Counted from the stretch's first letter, positions 1-6,328 are shown. The stretch: DNA of 6,805 nucleotides from UBA3071 sp965369635 (GCA_965369635.1 CBDURC010000166.1:1-6805), one strand, 5' to 3'. Numbers and translations are program-made. The notes: generated by a model not told the origin, from the sequence alone.

Positions 1-2375
1 CCCCTCGTGTCCACCAGCCCGTGATAGAGCTCGACGGTGACATCATCAGGTTCCAAAGCTCCCAGGTGGATCAGGGCGCTAATCTGAAGCTGATTGCCCA
101 CCTTGGTCTCGGGCGGGGTATCGGTGTCTATACTGACCACCCTGAGTTCAGGCCAGTTCTGGCGCAGGTCGGCTTCCCATTCTGCCAGAGCCTTGGCCCT
201 GGCCATGCCATCTTCGGCCAGGCGTATGGAACGCCGAGCCGCAGGCATGTAGAAGCGCTCAGCGTAGTCCCGAACCATCCGGTTGGTGTTGAAGTAGGGG
301 CAGATCGCCTTCATCGCCGCTTTCATCTTAGCGATCCAACCATGGGCCGGACCATCCGGGCCACGGTCGTAGAAGAGCGGGACGACCTCATTCTCCAATA
401 GGTCATAGATAGCGTTGGACTCGAGTTCATCCTGGTAATCGTGGTCTTCGTATACCTCACCTCGCCCGATGGCCCAGCCCAGCTCGGGCTGATAGGCTTC
501 GTCCCACCAGCCGTCGGGGATGCTCATATTGATGGCCCCATTGGCAGCGGCTTTCATGCCGCTGGTTCCGCTGGCCTCCCGGAAGCGACGGGGCGTGTTC
601 AGCCACAGGTCCACCCCCTGCAGCATGTAGCGGGCCGCGTTCATATCGTAGTCCTCGATGAAGACGATGCGCCGCCTGAACTCCTCCTGTCTTGCCAGGC
701 CGACGATCTGTTTGATCATCTCCTTGCCTGGCTGATCCATCGGGTGCGCCTTGCCCGCAAAGATGATCTGGACGGGACGCTCGGGATCGTTCAGAATGCG
801 GGCCAGTCGCTCGGGGTCCCTGAAAACAAGCGTAGCTCGCTTGTAGGTGGCGAATCGTCGCCCGAAGCCGATGGTTAGCGCACTAGGATCCAGGGCTCCC
901 TTGGCCTGCTCGATCTCCGAGGGGGGAGCGCCCCGCTTCTCCAGTTGGGCCCGCAGCTTGCGGCGGGCGAAGGCGATCAGTCGCCCACGGCGCCGTTCAT
1001 GCGTGCGCCACAGCTCCTCACCGGGAATGTCGTCCGTCCGCAGCCACACCTCCGGATCGGCCGGGTCCTCCCGCCAGCCAGGCCCGAGATAGCGATCGAA
1101 CAGGGCTGCCATGTCGTGGGAGATCCAGGACGGAGAGTGTATGCCATTGGTCACCGGCGTGATGGGAATCTCATCCTCAGGCACACCAGGCCATATCGCT
1201 TGCCACATCCGGCGGGCCACGCCCCCATGCAGCTTGCTCACTCCGTTGACATAGGCAGAAAGACGCAGGGCCAAGACAGCCATGCTGAAAGACTCATTGG
1301 AATCGACGGGATTGATGCGACCCAAGGCCAGGAAGTCCTCCCTCGACAGCCCCAGGGAACGATAATAACCGCCAAAGTACTTATCCATCAAGTGAGGGGG
1401 AAACAGATCTATGCCCGCCGGGACAGGAGTATGGGTGGTGAAGACGTTGCTCGCAGTGACCACCTCTTTCGCGGCGGTGAAGGAGAGGCCATGCTCCTCC
1501 ATGAGCACGCGGATGCGCTCCAGGGCCAGGAAAGCAAAGTGTCCCTCGTTCACGTGGCAGACGGCAGGCCGAATCCCCAGGGCCTCCAGGGCTCGGATGC
1601 CACCGATGCCCATGAGTATCTCCTGGCGGATGCGCGTCTCGACGCCGCCGCCATAGAGTTTGTCGGTGATGTCTCGGTACTGGGGGGGATTGGCCTCCAG
1701 ATTGGTATCCAACAGGAAAAGGGGCACGCGACCGACCTGCACCCGCCAGACCTGGGCCCTCACCTTGTGGCCGGGATAGTCCACCTCTATCGTCACCGGA
1801 GTCCCATCCTCACGCCGTTCAAGCTGAATGGGCATCGTGTAGAAATCATTCTTGGGATACTCCTCCTGCTGCCAGCCATCGGTGCTGAGGTATTGGTGGA
1901 AATACCCCTGTTGGTAGAGGAGCCCCACGCCAACCAGCGGCAGGCCCAGGTCACTTGCCGACTTCAGATGGTCGCCGGCCAGTACACCCAGCCCGCCGGA
2001 GTAGTTGGGGATGCAATCGGTCAGCCCAAACTCAGCCGAAAAATAGGCGACAGTTAGTCCCACAGAGAAGCTGTGTTGCTTCTGATACCAGGTGGTCTGG
2101 CTCTGCATGTAACGGTCGAACTCCGCCAACACCCGATCCATGTGGGCCAGGAAGGCTTCATCCTGAGCCGCCCTCTCCAGTTTCTCCTGCACGACGGTGC
2201 CCAGCATCAGGACGGGATTGTGCCCCGTGGTCTCCCAAAGATCTCGATCCAGTCGGCGGAAGAGGTCAATCGCCTCCATATGCCAGGCCCACCACAGGTT
2301 GTAGGCCAAGTCCCGCAACCTCTCGATCTTAGGCGGAAGGGAGGGGATGATGGTGAAAGTGTAGATAGGTCGCAT
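1..2375 (-). CDS. glgP: Alpha-glucan (glycogen/maltodextrin) phosphorylase, GT35 with N-terminal DUF3417; 3' end outside the window
   Basis: Cytoplasmic PLP enzyme that splits alpha-1,4-glucans with phosphate, releasing glucose 1-phosphate. 791 codons are open from ATG at 2375 to the window edge; relatives of this short type run to roughly 820-860 residues, so only the C-terminal end is missing. Residues 1-115 look like DUF3417 (LAYNLWWAW near 23, TGHNPV at 50). The phosphorylase domain follows, with YSGGLGVLAGDHLKSASD at 125-142, HVNEGH at 274-279 and TNGIH at 409-413. SGTSGMKAAANG carries the expected PLP lysine at K608. The start is supported by AGGAGG at 2383-2388, seven bases upstream. 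The frame crosses a seven-G run at 1682-1688 (plus strand) without a break. It lies about 490 bases downstream of the lacI-type gene on the same strand, so it may have its own promoter. Family assignment is firm; the preferred glucan length is not known. Confidence 0.95.
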   Translation of the reverse strand, partial: MRPIYTFTIIPSLPPKIERLRDLAYNLWWAWHMEAIDLFRRLDRDLWETTGHNPVLMLGTVVQEKLERAAQDEAFLAHMDRVLAEFDRYMQSQTTWYQKQHSFSVGLTVAYFSAEFGLTDCIPNYSGGLGVLAGDHLKSASDLGLPLVGVGLLYQQGYFHQYLSTDGWQQEEYPKNDFYTMPIQLERREDGTPVTIEVDYPGHKVRAQVWRVQVGRVPLFLLDTNLEANPPQYRDITDKLYGGGVETRIRQEILMGIGGIRALEALGIRPAVCHVNEGHFAFLALERIRVLMEEHGLSFTAAKEVVTASNVFTTHTPVPAGIDLFPPHLMDKYFGGYYRSLGLSREDFLALGRINPVDSNESFSMAVLALRLSAYVNGVSKLHGGVARRMWQAIWPGVPEDEIPITPVTNGIHSPSWISHDMAALFDRYLGPGWREDPADPEVWLRTDDIPGEELWRTHERRRGRLIAFARRKLRAQLEKRGAPPSEIEQAKGALDPSALTIGFGRRFATYKRATLVFRDPERLARILNDPERPVQIIFAGKAHPMDQPGKEMIKQIVGLARQEEFRRRIVFIEDYDMNAARYMLQGVDLWLNTPRRFREASGTSGMKAAANGAINMSIPDGWWDEAYQPELGWAIGRGEVYEDHDYQDELESNAIYDLLENEVVPLFYDRGPDGPAHGWIAKMKAAMKAICPYFNTNRMVRDYAERFYMPAARRSIRLAEDGMARAKALAEWEADLRQNWPELRVVSIDTDTPPETKVGNQLQISALIHLGALEPDDVTVELYHGLVDTR

Positions 2376-2382
2376 AGTTTTG

Positions 2383-2388
2383 CCTCCT
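2383..2388 (-). promoter_or_regulatory. Ribosome binding site of glgP
   Basis: The minus strand reads AGGAGG seven bases before the ATG at 2375, a near-ideal Shine-Dalgarno match and spacing. It fixes the start of the phosphorylase. Confidence 0.8.
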
Positions 2389-2490
2389 CTACGATGTATG
2401 GCGGCGCGGCAGCCTCTGCGCTCGACCATCTATTGGCGACAGACTGGACCAACCAGCAGCTCCCGTACCTCAGCCATCGCCTCGTCGGCT

Positions 2491-2518
2491 ATACTACCAT
2501 CAATCTCCACAAACTCAA
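2491..2518 (-). promoter_or_regulatory. Weak candidate promoter for glgP
   Basis: The minus strand reads TTGAGT (2513-2518), a 16-base spacer, then TAGTAT (2491-2496). Each box matches the sigma-70 consensus at four of six positions. It would give a leader of about 110 bases to glgP. No copy of the AAAACGTTTT operator lies near it. The match is weak enough to be chance; glgP could instead be read through from lacI. Confidence 0.22.
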
Positions 2519-2594
2519 AGCCCAGTGACCCGCTTTCTGCGGCGCAGGCGGGGCAGCGGTTGACCAACTCAGTTCTCAGCTGCCGCTGGCAGTT

Positions 2595-2664
2595 TACCGC
2601 CAAGAGAGCGGAGATCGCAGAGAAAACCAAACGAATCTCAGCGCTCTCCGCGTGCTCTGCGGTG
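2595..2664. repeat. Imperfect inverted repeat, REP-like intergenic palindrome
   Basis: The left arm (2595-2623, containing ACCGC, GCGGAGA and CGC-GAGA) and the right arm (2636-2664) pair as reverse complements at 21 of 29 positions around a 12-base loop. The purine-rich arm with alternating GAG and GCG blocks, followed by a pyrimidine-rich arm containing CTCTGCGGTG, resembles a class of dispersed intergenic palindromes I recall from several environmental phyla including Chloroflexota. Only one copy is in this window, so dispersal is inferred. It lacks a T-run and is not a typical intrinsic terminator. Confidence 0.6.
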
Positions 2665-2737
2665 AGATCCAGCTATGCGATGGAAAGAAGGCGCACTCCG
2701 TGGTGGACATAAAGCGAAGGTAGCAGGGCAAGAGGGT

Positions 2738-2755
2738 CTCGCCGAGGACGGCGAG
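2738..2755. other. Perfect 7-bp hairpin with 4-base loop downstream of lacI
   Basis: CTCGCCG and CGGCGAG face each other across AGGA. It is GC-rich and stable in RNA, about 110 bases after the lacI-type stop. It is not followed by a U-run on the minus strand, so it could be a transcript-end stabiliser or a factor-dependent stop rather than a classic terminator. Confidence 0.4.
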
Positions 2756-2852
2756 CACGAGACGAGGGGAAGGGCTAGGAAACCAGCCTGCTGGAGCCGT
2801 TCGATGGGCGCGTGTCGACATCAAGTGAGGTCGGGGTAGCGCAGGCTAGGAT

Positions 2853-2879
2853 AGCGGCGCTTCAAGAAGTGCCGCCGCT
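2853..2879 (-). terminator. Weak candidate hairpin at the LacI gene stop codon
   Basis: AGCGGCG (2853-2859) pairs with CGCCGCT (2873-2879) across a 13-base loop that contains the stop codon. No T-run follows on the minus strand and the stem overlaps the coding end, so terminator function is doubtful. Confidence 0.2.
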
Positions 2880-3944
2880 TTCCGTTCCCGCCATCGCATG
2901 GGCTGCACTCCCCGCTCGAGTGCCTGGCCCCGGCGGGCCGCTGGAAGAGCGGACGACGAGCTCTGGCTGCCAGCGTACATGGCGTTCGGTCAACTCCTCA
3001 CCCCGCAACAGTTGGATCAACATGCGACAGATGGTCACGCCGACGTCGTAAATCGGTTGACTGACAGTGGTCAAGGGAGGATGGGCATGCTCCACCTGGG
3101 GAATGTTGTCGAATCCCACCACGGAGAGAGCGCTCCCTACCTCCAGGCCCCGTTGCTGAGCAGCGCTGATCACCCCCAACGCGGTCAGGTCATTGGCAGC
3201 CAACACAGCGGTTGGCGGCGCATCGAGGTCCAATAATCGTTGGCCCGCTTCATACCCGCCTTTCTGTGTCAGATCGCCGGCGACGATCAGCCCATCTTCC
3301 ACGGGCAGACCATGACGCTCCATCGCCTGCCGGTAGCCCTGCAGCCGGAAGTGAGCAAACATAAGCTCGCGGGGCGCGCCGATGTAGGCAATGCGACGAT
3401 GGCCCAAGTCAATGAGGTGTTGGGTGGCCTGATCCATCCCTGCCTGCCCATCCACATCCAGATAAGGGAAATCCAGTTCGCCCTCCCAACGCCCGAAGGC
3501 GACGAAAGGAAATCCGTTCCGGCGCAGGAAAGCGATCCGCTCGTCTCGACGGCGGGTTCGGGCCACGAGCAGGCCGTCCACCCGACGGCCCTGCACCATC
3601 CGCTCGTACGTTTCTCGCTCATCGGGGGTGCCAGGGGAACGGGTGGCAATCAGCAACTCAAACTGCTGACGGGCCGTCTCGTTGCCGATGCCAGCCAACA
3701 GTTCGGTGAAATAGGGATCGGAGAAGCGGGGTCCGAAGGTGGGGATGACGAAACCGATGGTATCCGTGCGACGCTTCTGTAACCGTTGGGCGGTGACGTC
3801 GGGGTGGTAGCCCATCTCCTCTGCAGCCTGCAAGACCCGTTGGCGGGTCTGGGCAGCCACGTCAGAATAGCCCCCCAGGGCGCGAGACACGGTGGTAACG
3901 GAGAGGTTCAGTCTGGCAGCGATGTCCTTGAGGGTGACCGGCAC
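2862..3944 (-). CDS. LacI/GalR-family transcriptional repressor
   Basis: A 360-residue DNA-binding regulator with a sugar-sensing core. The helix-turn-helix occupies residues 4-23 (LKDIAARLNLSVTTVSRAL). The hinge helix is near 47-57, with L55 as the expected minor-groove leucine that wedges into a central CpG. The periplasmic-binding-protein-like effector domain runs from about 62 to 333, with AANDLTALGV at 249-258 and VVGFDNIPQ at 275-283. The start is GTG at 3944, supported by AAGGAGG at 3950-3956 with five-base spacing. Its promoter, about 130 bases upstream, contains two CpG-centred palindromes of the type this family binds, so negative autoregulation is likely. The last 25 or so residues (after VVRSSS) are a glycine-, alanine- and serine-rich extension beyond the usual end. 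The inducer is unknown; neighbouring GH130 genes suggest a mannoside or similar sugar. Confidence 0.95.
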   Translation of the reverse strand: MPVTLKDIAARLNLSVTTVSRALGGYSDVAAQTRQRVLQAAEEMGYHPDVTAQRLQKRRTDTIGFVIPTFGPRFSDPYFTELLAGIGNETARQQFELLIATRSPGTPDERETYERMVQGRRVDGLLVARTRRRDERIAFLRRNGFPFVAFGRWEGELDFPYLDVDGQAGMDQATQHLIDLGHRRIAYIGAPRELMFAHFRLQGYRQAMERHGLPVEDGLIVAGDLTQKGGYEAGQRLLDLDAPPTAVLAANDLTALGVISAAQQRGLEVGSALSVVGFDNIPQVEHAHPPLTTVSQPIYDVGVTICRMLIQLLRGEELTERHVRWQPELVVRSSSGPPGPGTRAGSAAHAMAGTESGGTS

Positions 3945-3949
3945 AAGTG

Positions 3950-3956
3950 CCTCCTT
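3950..3956 (-). promoter_or_regulatory. Ribosome binding site fixing the GTG start of the LacI-type gene
   Basis: The minus strand reads AAGGAGG five bases before the GTG at 3944. The protein starting there (MPVTLKDIAA) begins where LacI-family proteins normally do, so both signals agree. Confidence 0.8.
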
Positions 3957-4023
3957 GGTCGCCGAAAGGCCAGCCTGTAGCAGAAAGCAATGTGAGGGCA
4001 GAGATCCACGGGCCAGACCAGAT

Positions 4024-4046
4024 GCCCAACGTCAACACCATCGGGC
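4024..4046 (-). other. Hairpin in the LacI-gene 5' leader
   Basis: In the minus-strand RNA, GCCCGAUG and CGUUGGGC can form an eight-pair stem with two G-U pairs and a seven-base loop. It lies about 25 bases downstream of the predicted transcription start in a leader of about 130 bases. It could affect mRNA stability. No known riboswitch was recognised. Confidence 0.3.
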
Positions 4047-4056
4047 ACGATGTGTT

Positions 4057-4070
4057 CCAAAACGTTTTGG
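4057..4070. promoter_or_regulatory. LacI-family operator O2, just downstream of the start point
   Basis: CCAAAACGTTTTGG is a perfect 14-base palindrome identical to the core of O1. Its centre (4063/4064) lies 31 bases from that of O1, close to three helical turns, so two dimers would sit on the same face of the DNA. It covers about +3 to +16 of the predicted transcript. Confidence 0.88.
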
Positions 4071-4079
4071 GGTGGCCTC

Positions 4080-4108
4080 ATTATGGCCCAAAACGTTTTG
4101 GGTGTCAA
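4080..4108 (-). promoter_or_regulatory. Sigma-70-type promoter of the LacI-type gene
   Basis: The minus strand has a perfect -35 box TTGACA (4103-4108), an exact 17-base spacer (4086-4102) and a -10 box CATAAT (4080-4085, five of six matches). Transcription would start near 4073, giving a leader of about 130 bases to the GTG at 3944. The spacer is almost entirely filled by a 16-base operator palindrome. Confidence 0.85.
4087..4102. promoter_or_regulatory. LacI-family operator O1, inside the promoter spacer
   Basis: CCCAAAACGTTTTGGG is a perfect 16-base palindrome with a central CpG, the usual form of LacI/GalR-family operators. It sits between the -35 and -10 boxes, so a bound dimer would block RNA polymerase. 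The centre is between 4094 and 4095. Confidence 0.88.
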
Positions 4109-4128
4109 ATCCGGCCACGTGCAAACAT

Positions 4129-4150
4129 CGCACTCTTCGGTATGAGTGCG
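4129..4150 (-). terminator. Candidate terminator hairpin ending the GH130 transcript
   Basis: CGCACTC (4129-4135) and GAGTGCG (4144-4150) form a perfect seven-pair stem with an eight-base loop. It begins only six bases after the TGA at 4157-4159 and lies between the upstream genes and the LacI promoter, where a terminator is expected. On the minus strand it is followed by ATGTTTG rather than a full U-run, so its efficiency is uncertain. Confidence 0.4.
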
Positions 4151-4156
4151 GCTTTC

Positions 4157-4348
4157 TCAATCCTCCATCAGCCGCGCCAGGTAGCCCTGCAAGGCCTCCA
4201 GCGAGTAGTGCTGCTGCCCCACCTGGAAACTGTGTTCGACGGTCTTCTGGCGCAACCGGGCGTCGCTGAGCAGCTCCACCGCCTGGTCTGCAGCGGCTAC
4301 GGTCGCGGGCGCCGAGCAGTCAGGCAAGTATAGTATAACGGTGTCCAC
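4157..4348 (-). pseudogene. Probable 3' remnant of a GT4-type glycosyltransferase gene
   Basis: A short open frame ends at TGA 4157-4159; the nominal GTG start at 4348 has no ribosome site. Its last 45 or so residues (VELLSDARLRQ, VGQQHYSLEALQGYLARLMED) have the pattern of the C-terminal helices of GT4 glycosyltransferases, where A-LL-D--LR is followed by a hydrophobic-aromatic S-E-L segment. The sugar-nucleotide-binding body is absent: the frame remains open only into the end of the preceding GH130 gene, and the residues before about 4310 no longer look like a GT4. The simplest reading is an internal deletion that removed most of a glycosyltransferase between the GH130 gene and lacI. A real small protein cannot be excluded. 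Confidence 0.5.
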
Positions 4349-4355
4349 GCTGCAA
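4327..4355 (-). promoter_or_regulatory. Weak candidate promoter after the third GH130 gene
   Basis: The minus strand reads TTGCAG (4350-4355), a 17-base spacer and TATACT (4327-4332). The -10 is good (five of six), the -35 is poor (three of six). It would transcribe the glycosyltransferase remnant and could run on toward lacI. It may be a chance match. Confidence 0.25.
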
Positions 4356-4397
4356 GCTGTCTTGGATAGTTCCGACCGTTCTGGTATACAGGGGCTC

Positions 4398-5327
4398 CTA
4401 CTTCAAGCACAGAGCGATGAGATCATCCACGCTGGCCGTGGCCAGGCACATCACTTGGTCGGCCGCACCGTAGTAGATTTTCACTTCGCCGTCGTCCTCG
4501 AGGATGGCGCCACAAGTGAAGACGACGTTCATGACGTCCCCCAGGAAATCCTCCCTTGCGGCAGGGGAGAGTATGGGCTCTGCGGCGCGCCCCACGACCC
4601 GGGAGGGGTCCTCGAGGTCGAGCAGCACTACCCCTAGCCGATAAAGCACGCCACTGCCCGTCTCGCGCACACCGTGGTATATCTCCAGCCACCCCTGTTC
4701 GGTCTTGATGGGCGGCGGCCCGGCGCCGATTTTCTTATTATCCCACCGTCCCCCCTTGCGAGGTTGCATCACCGGTCGCGGATCGCCCCAGTTGAGCAGG
4801 TCTGGCGAATACGAAATCCAGATATTGCCGCCTACATCGCACTTGCCGGCGAGCGTCGAGGGCCGGTCAAGCCGCGCGTAGCGTCCGCCGATCTTCTCTG
4901 GGAAGAGCACCACGTCCTTGTTATCCGGCAGCGAGATGACCCCCATGCGCTCGAAGGTGTGAAAGTCCCTGGTTCGGGCCAGCCCAACGCAAGGAGCGTA
5001 CCTCGAATAGCAGGTGTAGGTGATGTAGTAGACATCATCTATCCTGGTGATGCGCGGGTCTTCGATGCCATACTCTTCATAGGTAGCATAGTGCCCTTCG
5101 GTGGCGCGCACCATTGCCGGCTCCGGGTCGGGTGTGAAGTGAACCCCGTCCTGGCTGCGGGCCACCCACAGGCAAGAGATCCCTTCGAGATCCTCGACAC
5201 GGTTTAGCAGGACGTACTCATCGCCATACTTGGTCGCCCCAGCATTGAAGACGGAATTGACCGGGCGGGGAAAATCCTTTACCGTGAGGATGGGATTCCC
5301 TTCATAACGCTTCATTTTCATTGCCAT
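4398..5327 (-). CDS. GH130 glycoside phosphorylase (beta-mannoside type), third of three tandem copies
   Basis: A 309-residue five-bladed beta-propeller of the GH130 family, whose characterised members mostly cleave beta-mannosides with phosphate, giving alpha-mannose 1-phosphate. Seen motifs: NPIL at 11-14, NAGA at 28-31, GIEDPR at 87-92 with D90 as the likely general acid, KDVVLFPEKI at 137-146, RLDRP at 152-156, KIGAGPPPIKTE at 199-210, IYHGV at 216-220 and YYGAAD at 285-290. K199 and H218 are 19 residues apart, the spacing I recall for phosphate-contacting residues of known GH130 phosphorylases, so phosphorylase rather than hydrolase activity is favoured. No signal peptide, so cytoplasmic. 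AGGAGG at 5331-5336 is only three bases from the ATG at 5327 but nine from an in-frame ATG at 5321, which may be the true start. It follows the previous GH130 by 17 bases, so it is in the same operon. The substrate linkage is not determined. Confidence 0.92.
   Translation of the reverse strand: MAMKMKRYEGNPILTVKDFPRPVNSVFNAGATKYGDEYVLLNRVEDLEGISCLWVARSQDGVHFTPDPEPAMVRATEGHYATYEEYGIEDPRITRIDDVYYITYTCYSRYAPCVGLARTRDFHTFERMGVISLPDNKDVVLFPEKIGGRYARLDRPSTLAGKCDVGGNIWISYSPDLLNWGDPRPVMQPRKGGRWDNKKIGAGPPPIKTEQGWLEIYHGVRETGSGVLYRLGVVLLDLEDPSRVVGRAAEPILSPAAREDFLGDVMNVVFTCGAILEDDGEVKIYYGAADQVMCLATASVDDLIALCLK
4699..4730. repeat. Coding direct repeat shared by GH130 copies one and three
   Basis: This stretch matches 6629-6660 at 31 of 32 bases, with an unbroken 21-base identity at 4710-4730 and 6640-6660. 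It encodes the phosphate-side IGAGPPP segment and KT. The middle GH130 gene differs here, coding IGSGAPP. Confidence 0.6.
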
Positions 5328-5330
5328 TTA

Positions 5331-5336
5331 CCTCCT
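5331..5336 (-). promoter_or_regulatory. Ribosome binding site favouring the second ATG of the third GH130 gene
   Basis: AGGAGG lies three bases before the ATG at 5327 and nine before the in-frame ATG at 5321. The latter spacing is normal, and the shorter product beginning MKMKRYEGNPIL matches where the family usually starts. Confidence 0.6.
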
Positions 5337-5344
5337 CAGTGATC

Positions 5345-6328
5345 TTATTCTCTGAACGTTGCCAAAGAATCCAAAACATCGTCTAGCTTGGCGGTGGCCA
5401 GACAGCAGCGTTTGTCCGCTGCCCCGTAATAGACGTAGAGCGTATCACCTATCACGACCGCACCCTCCGGGAATACGACGTTAGCAGTATCTCCCACCCT
5501 CTCGTACTCCTCCTCCGGCTCCAGGATAGGGTATGGCGAGCGAGCGAGCACCACAGAGGGCTCTTCTAAGTCCAAGAGCGCCATCCCCGCTCTGTACACG
5601 GCCTTATCGTCCTTGCCGTGATAGATCAAAAGCCAACCCTTCTCCGTCTTGATGGGCGGTGCCCCTGACCCTATCTTCGCCGATTCCCATTCGTATTTCG
5701 GCCTCATGACCGTGAACTCTTCGAGAGAGGCCCTGTATTCGCTCCAGAAGTCCTCCCCTGGATTTACCAACTGCTCCACGTCGTCGAAGTACACGATCTG
5801 GATGTCAGGAATCACCCGGTGAAGCATCGCCATCCGTCCGTTGACCAGCTCCGGGAATATCACGGCATCCTTATCATTGAGGCCGGGGATGACCACGCCG
5901 TGCTTGTGGAAGGTGTGGAAATCCTCTGTTGAGGCCAGGGCCACCCTGTCTGAGCCGGAATAGGCAGGGCCGAAAAGGGCAGTATAGGTGATCAAGTACA
6001 AGGTACTGCCGTTGATTCTCAGCCTGGTCACCCTGGGGTCTTCGCACCCGAATCGGTCGTAGTCCTCCGTCGGTTCGATAACGGGCTGCTCGAATGGGGC
6101 GAAAGCGATCCCATCTTCACTCACGGCACAGCCGATGCTGGAGATGTAGTCATCGTAGCCAGTGCCGTTGGCTTTCCTGGTGTAGCCCAGCGGGATTGCC
6201 CGGTAGAGCAAGTAAACCCGGCCGTCCTCACCGAGGGCGGCGCCACAATTGAAGACCGCTCCCGATTCCCACTTCCTATCGAGGTTAGCCCGCAAGATAG
6301 GGTTGTGCTCGCAACGTTTCAGCTTCAC
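5345..6328 (-). CDS. GH130 glycoside phosphorylase, second of three tandem copies
   Basis: A 327-residue GH130 beta-propeller, probably a cytoplasmic phosphorylase acting on a beta-mannoside or related glycoside. The start chosen is GTG at 6328: AAGGAGG lies at 6335-6341 with six-base spacing, and the product begins MKLKRCEHNPIL as in its paralogue. A longer frame from 6394 would add 22 arginine-rich residues overlapping the upstream gene. Motifs: HNPIL at 8-12, NCGA at 27-30, CEDPR at 95-99 with D97 as the likely general acid, KDAVIFPELV at 153-162, LHRV at 169-172, KIGSGAPPIKTE at 218-229, IYHG at 235-238 and YYGAAD at 300-305. K218 and H237 keep the 19-residue spacing of the other copies. 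It has extra residues around 183-213 compared with the third copy, and valine replaces the proline of the usual HRP or DRP motif, so its substrate may differ. Start and upstream stop overlap as GTGA, implying coupled translation. Confidence 0.92.
   Translation of the reverse strand: MKLKRCEHNPILRANLDRKWESGAVFNCGAALGEDGRVYLLYRAIPLGYTRKANGTGYDDYISSIGCAVSEDGIAFAPFEQPVIEPTEDYDRFGCEDPRVTRLRINGSTLYLITYTALFGPAYSGSDRVALASTEDFHTFHKHGVVIPGLNDKDAVIFPELVNGRMAMLHRVIPDIQIVYFDDVEQLVNPGEDFWSEYRASLEEFTVMRPKYEWESAKIGSGAPPIKTEKGWLLIYHGKDDKAVYRAGMALLDLEEPSVVLARSPYPILEPEEEYERVGDTANVVFPEGAVVIGDTLYVYYGAADKRCCLATAKLDDVLDSLATFRE
5501..5527. repeat. Coding direct repeat shared by GH130 copies one and two
   Basis: 27 bases here are identical to 6489-6515. 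They encode ILEPEEEYE in both genes. The match includes third codon positions, suggesting fairly recent duplication or gene conversion, or strong codon bias. Confidence 0.6.

Larger units (their letters stand above)
2376..2861. other. Long intergenic stretch between the LacI gene and glgP, no convincing gene
   Basis: About 490 bases separate the lacI-type stop from the glgP start. Short open frames exist on both strands, but they lack ribosome sites, begin inside a palindromic repeat, or have arginine- and serine-rich compositions typical of noncoding frames. What can be seen is an imperfect inverted repeat (2595-2664), a perfect short hairpin (2738-2755), a weak hairpin over the lacI stop (2853-2879), and a possible glgP promoter. 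A protein-like tail in the minus frame ending at 2430 (CPAC motif, then an acidic stretch) was considered but has no start signal. Confidence 0.6.

Noticed and set aside
1682..1688. Suspected frameshift in glgP at a seven-G run
   Set aside because: Counting all seven bases keeps the frame: the product reads ANPPQYRDITDKLYGGG as expected for the family on both sides.
945..2057. Long plus-strand open frame of 370 codons
   Set aside because: It lies antisense to the glgP coding frame, which carries family motifs throughout. The plus-strand product has no recognisable domain and no ribosome site.
2430..2630. Minus-strand frame with a CPAC motif and acidic tail, possibly a small zinc-binding protein
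   Set aside because: The only start is a TTG inside the inverted repeat with no ribosome site, one CxxC pair is weak evidence, and no family was recognised.
3240..3782. Plus-strand open frame of 180 codons
   Set aside because: Antisense shadow of the LacI-type gene; no motif, and it is explained by the GC-rich codon pattern of the minus strand.
3908..4108. Minus-strand 66-codon frame through the LacI promoter and leader
   Set aside because: It begins in the -35 region and its first codons are the operator palindromes, so it cannot be translated from the predicted transcript; no ribosome site.
4674..5207. Plus-strand open frame of 177 codons
   Set aside because: Antisense to the third GH130 gene, whose conserved motifs run through the whole stretch.
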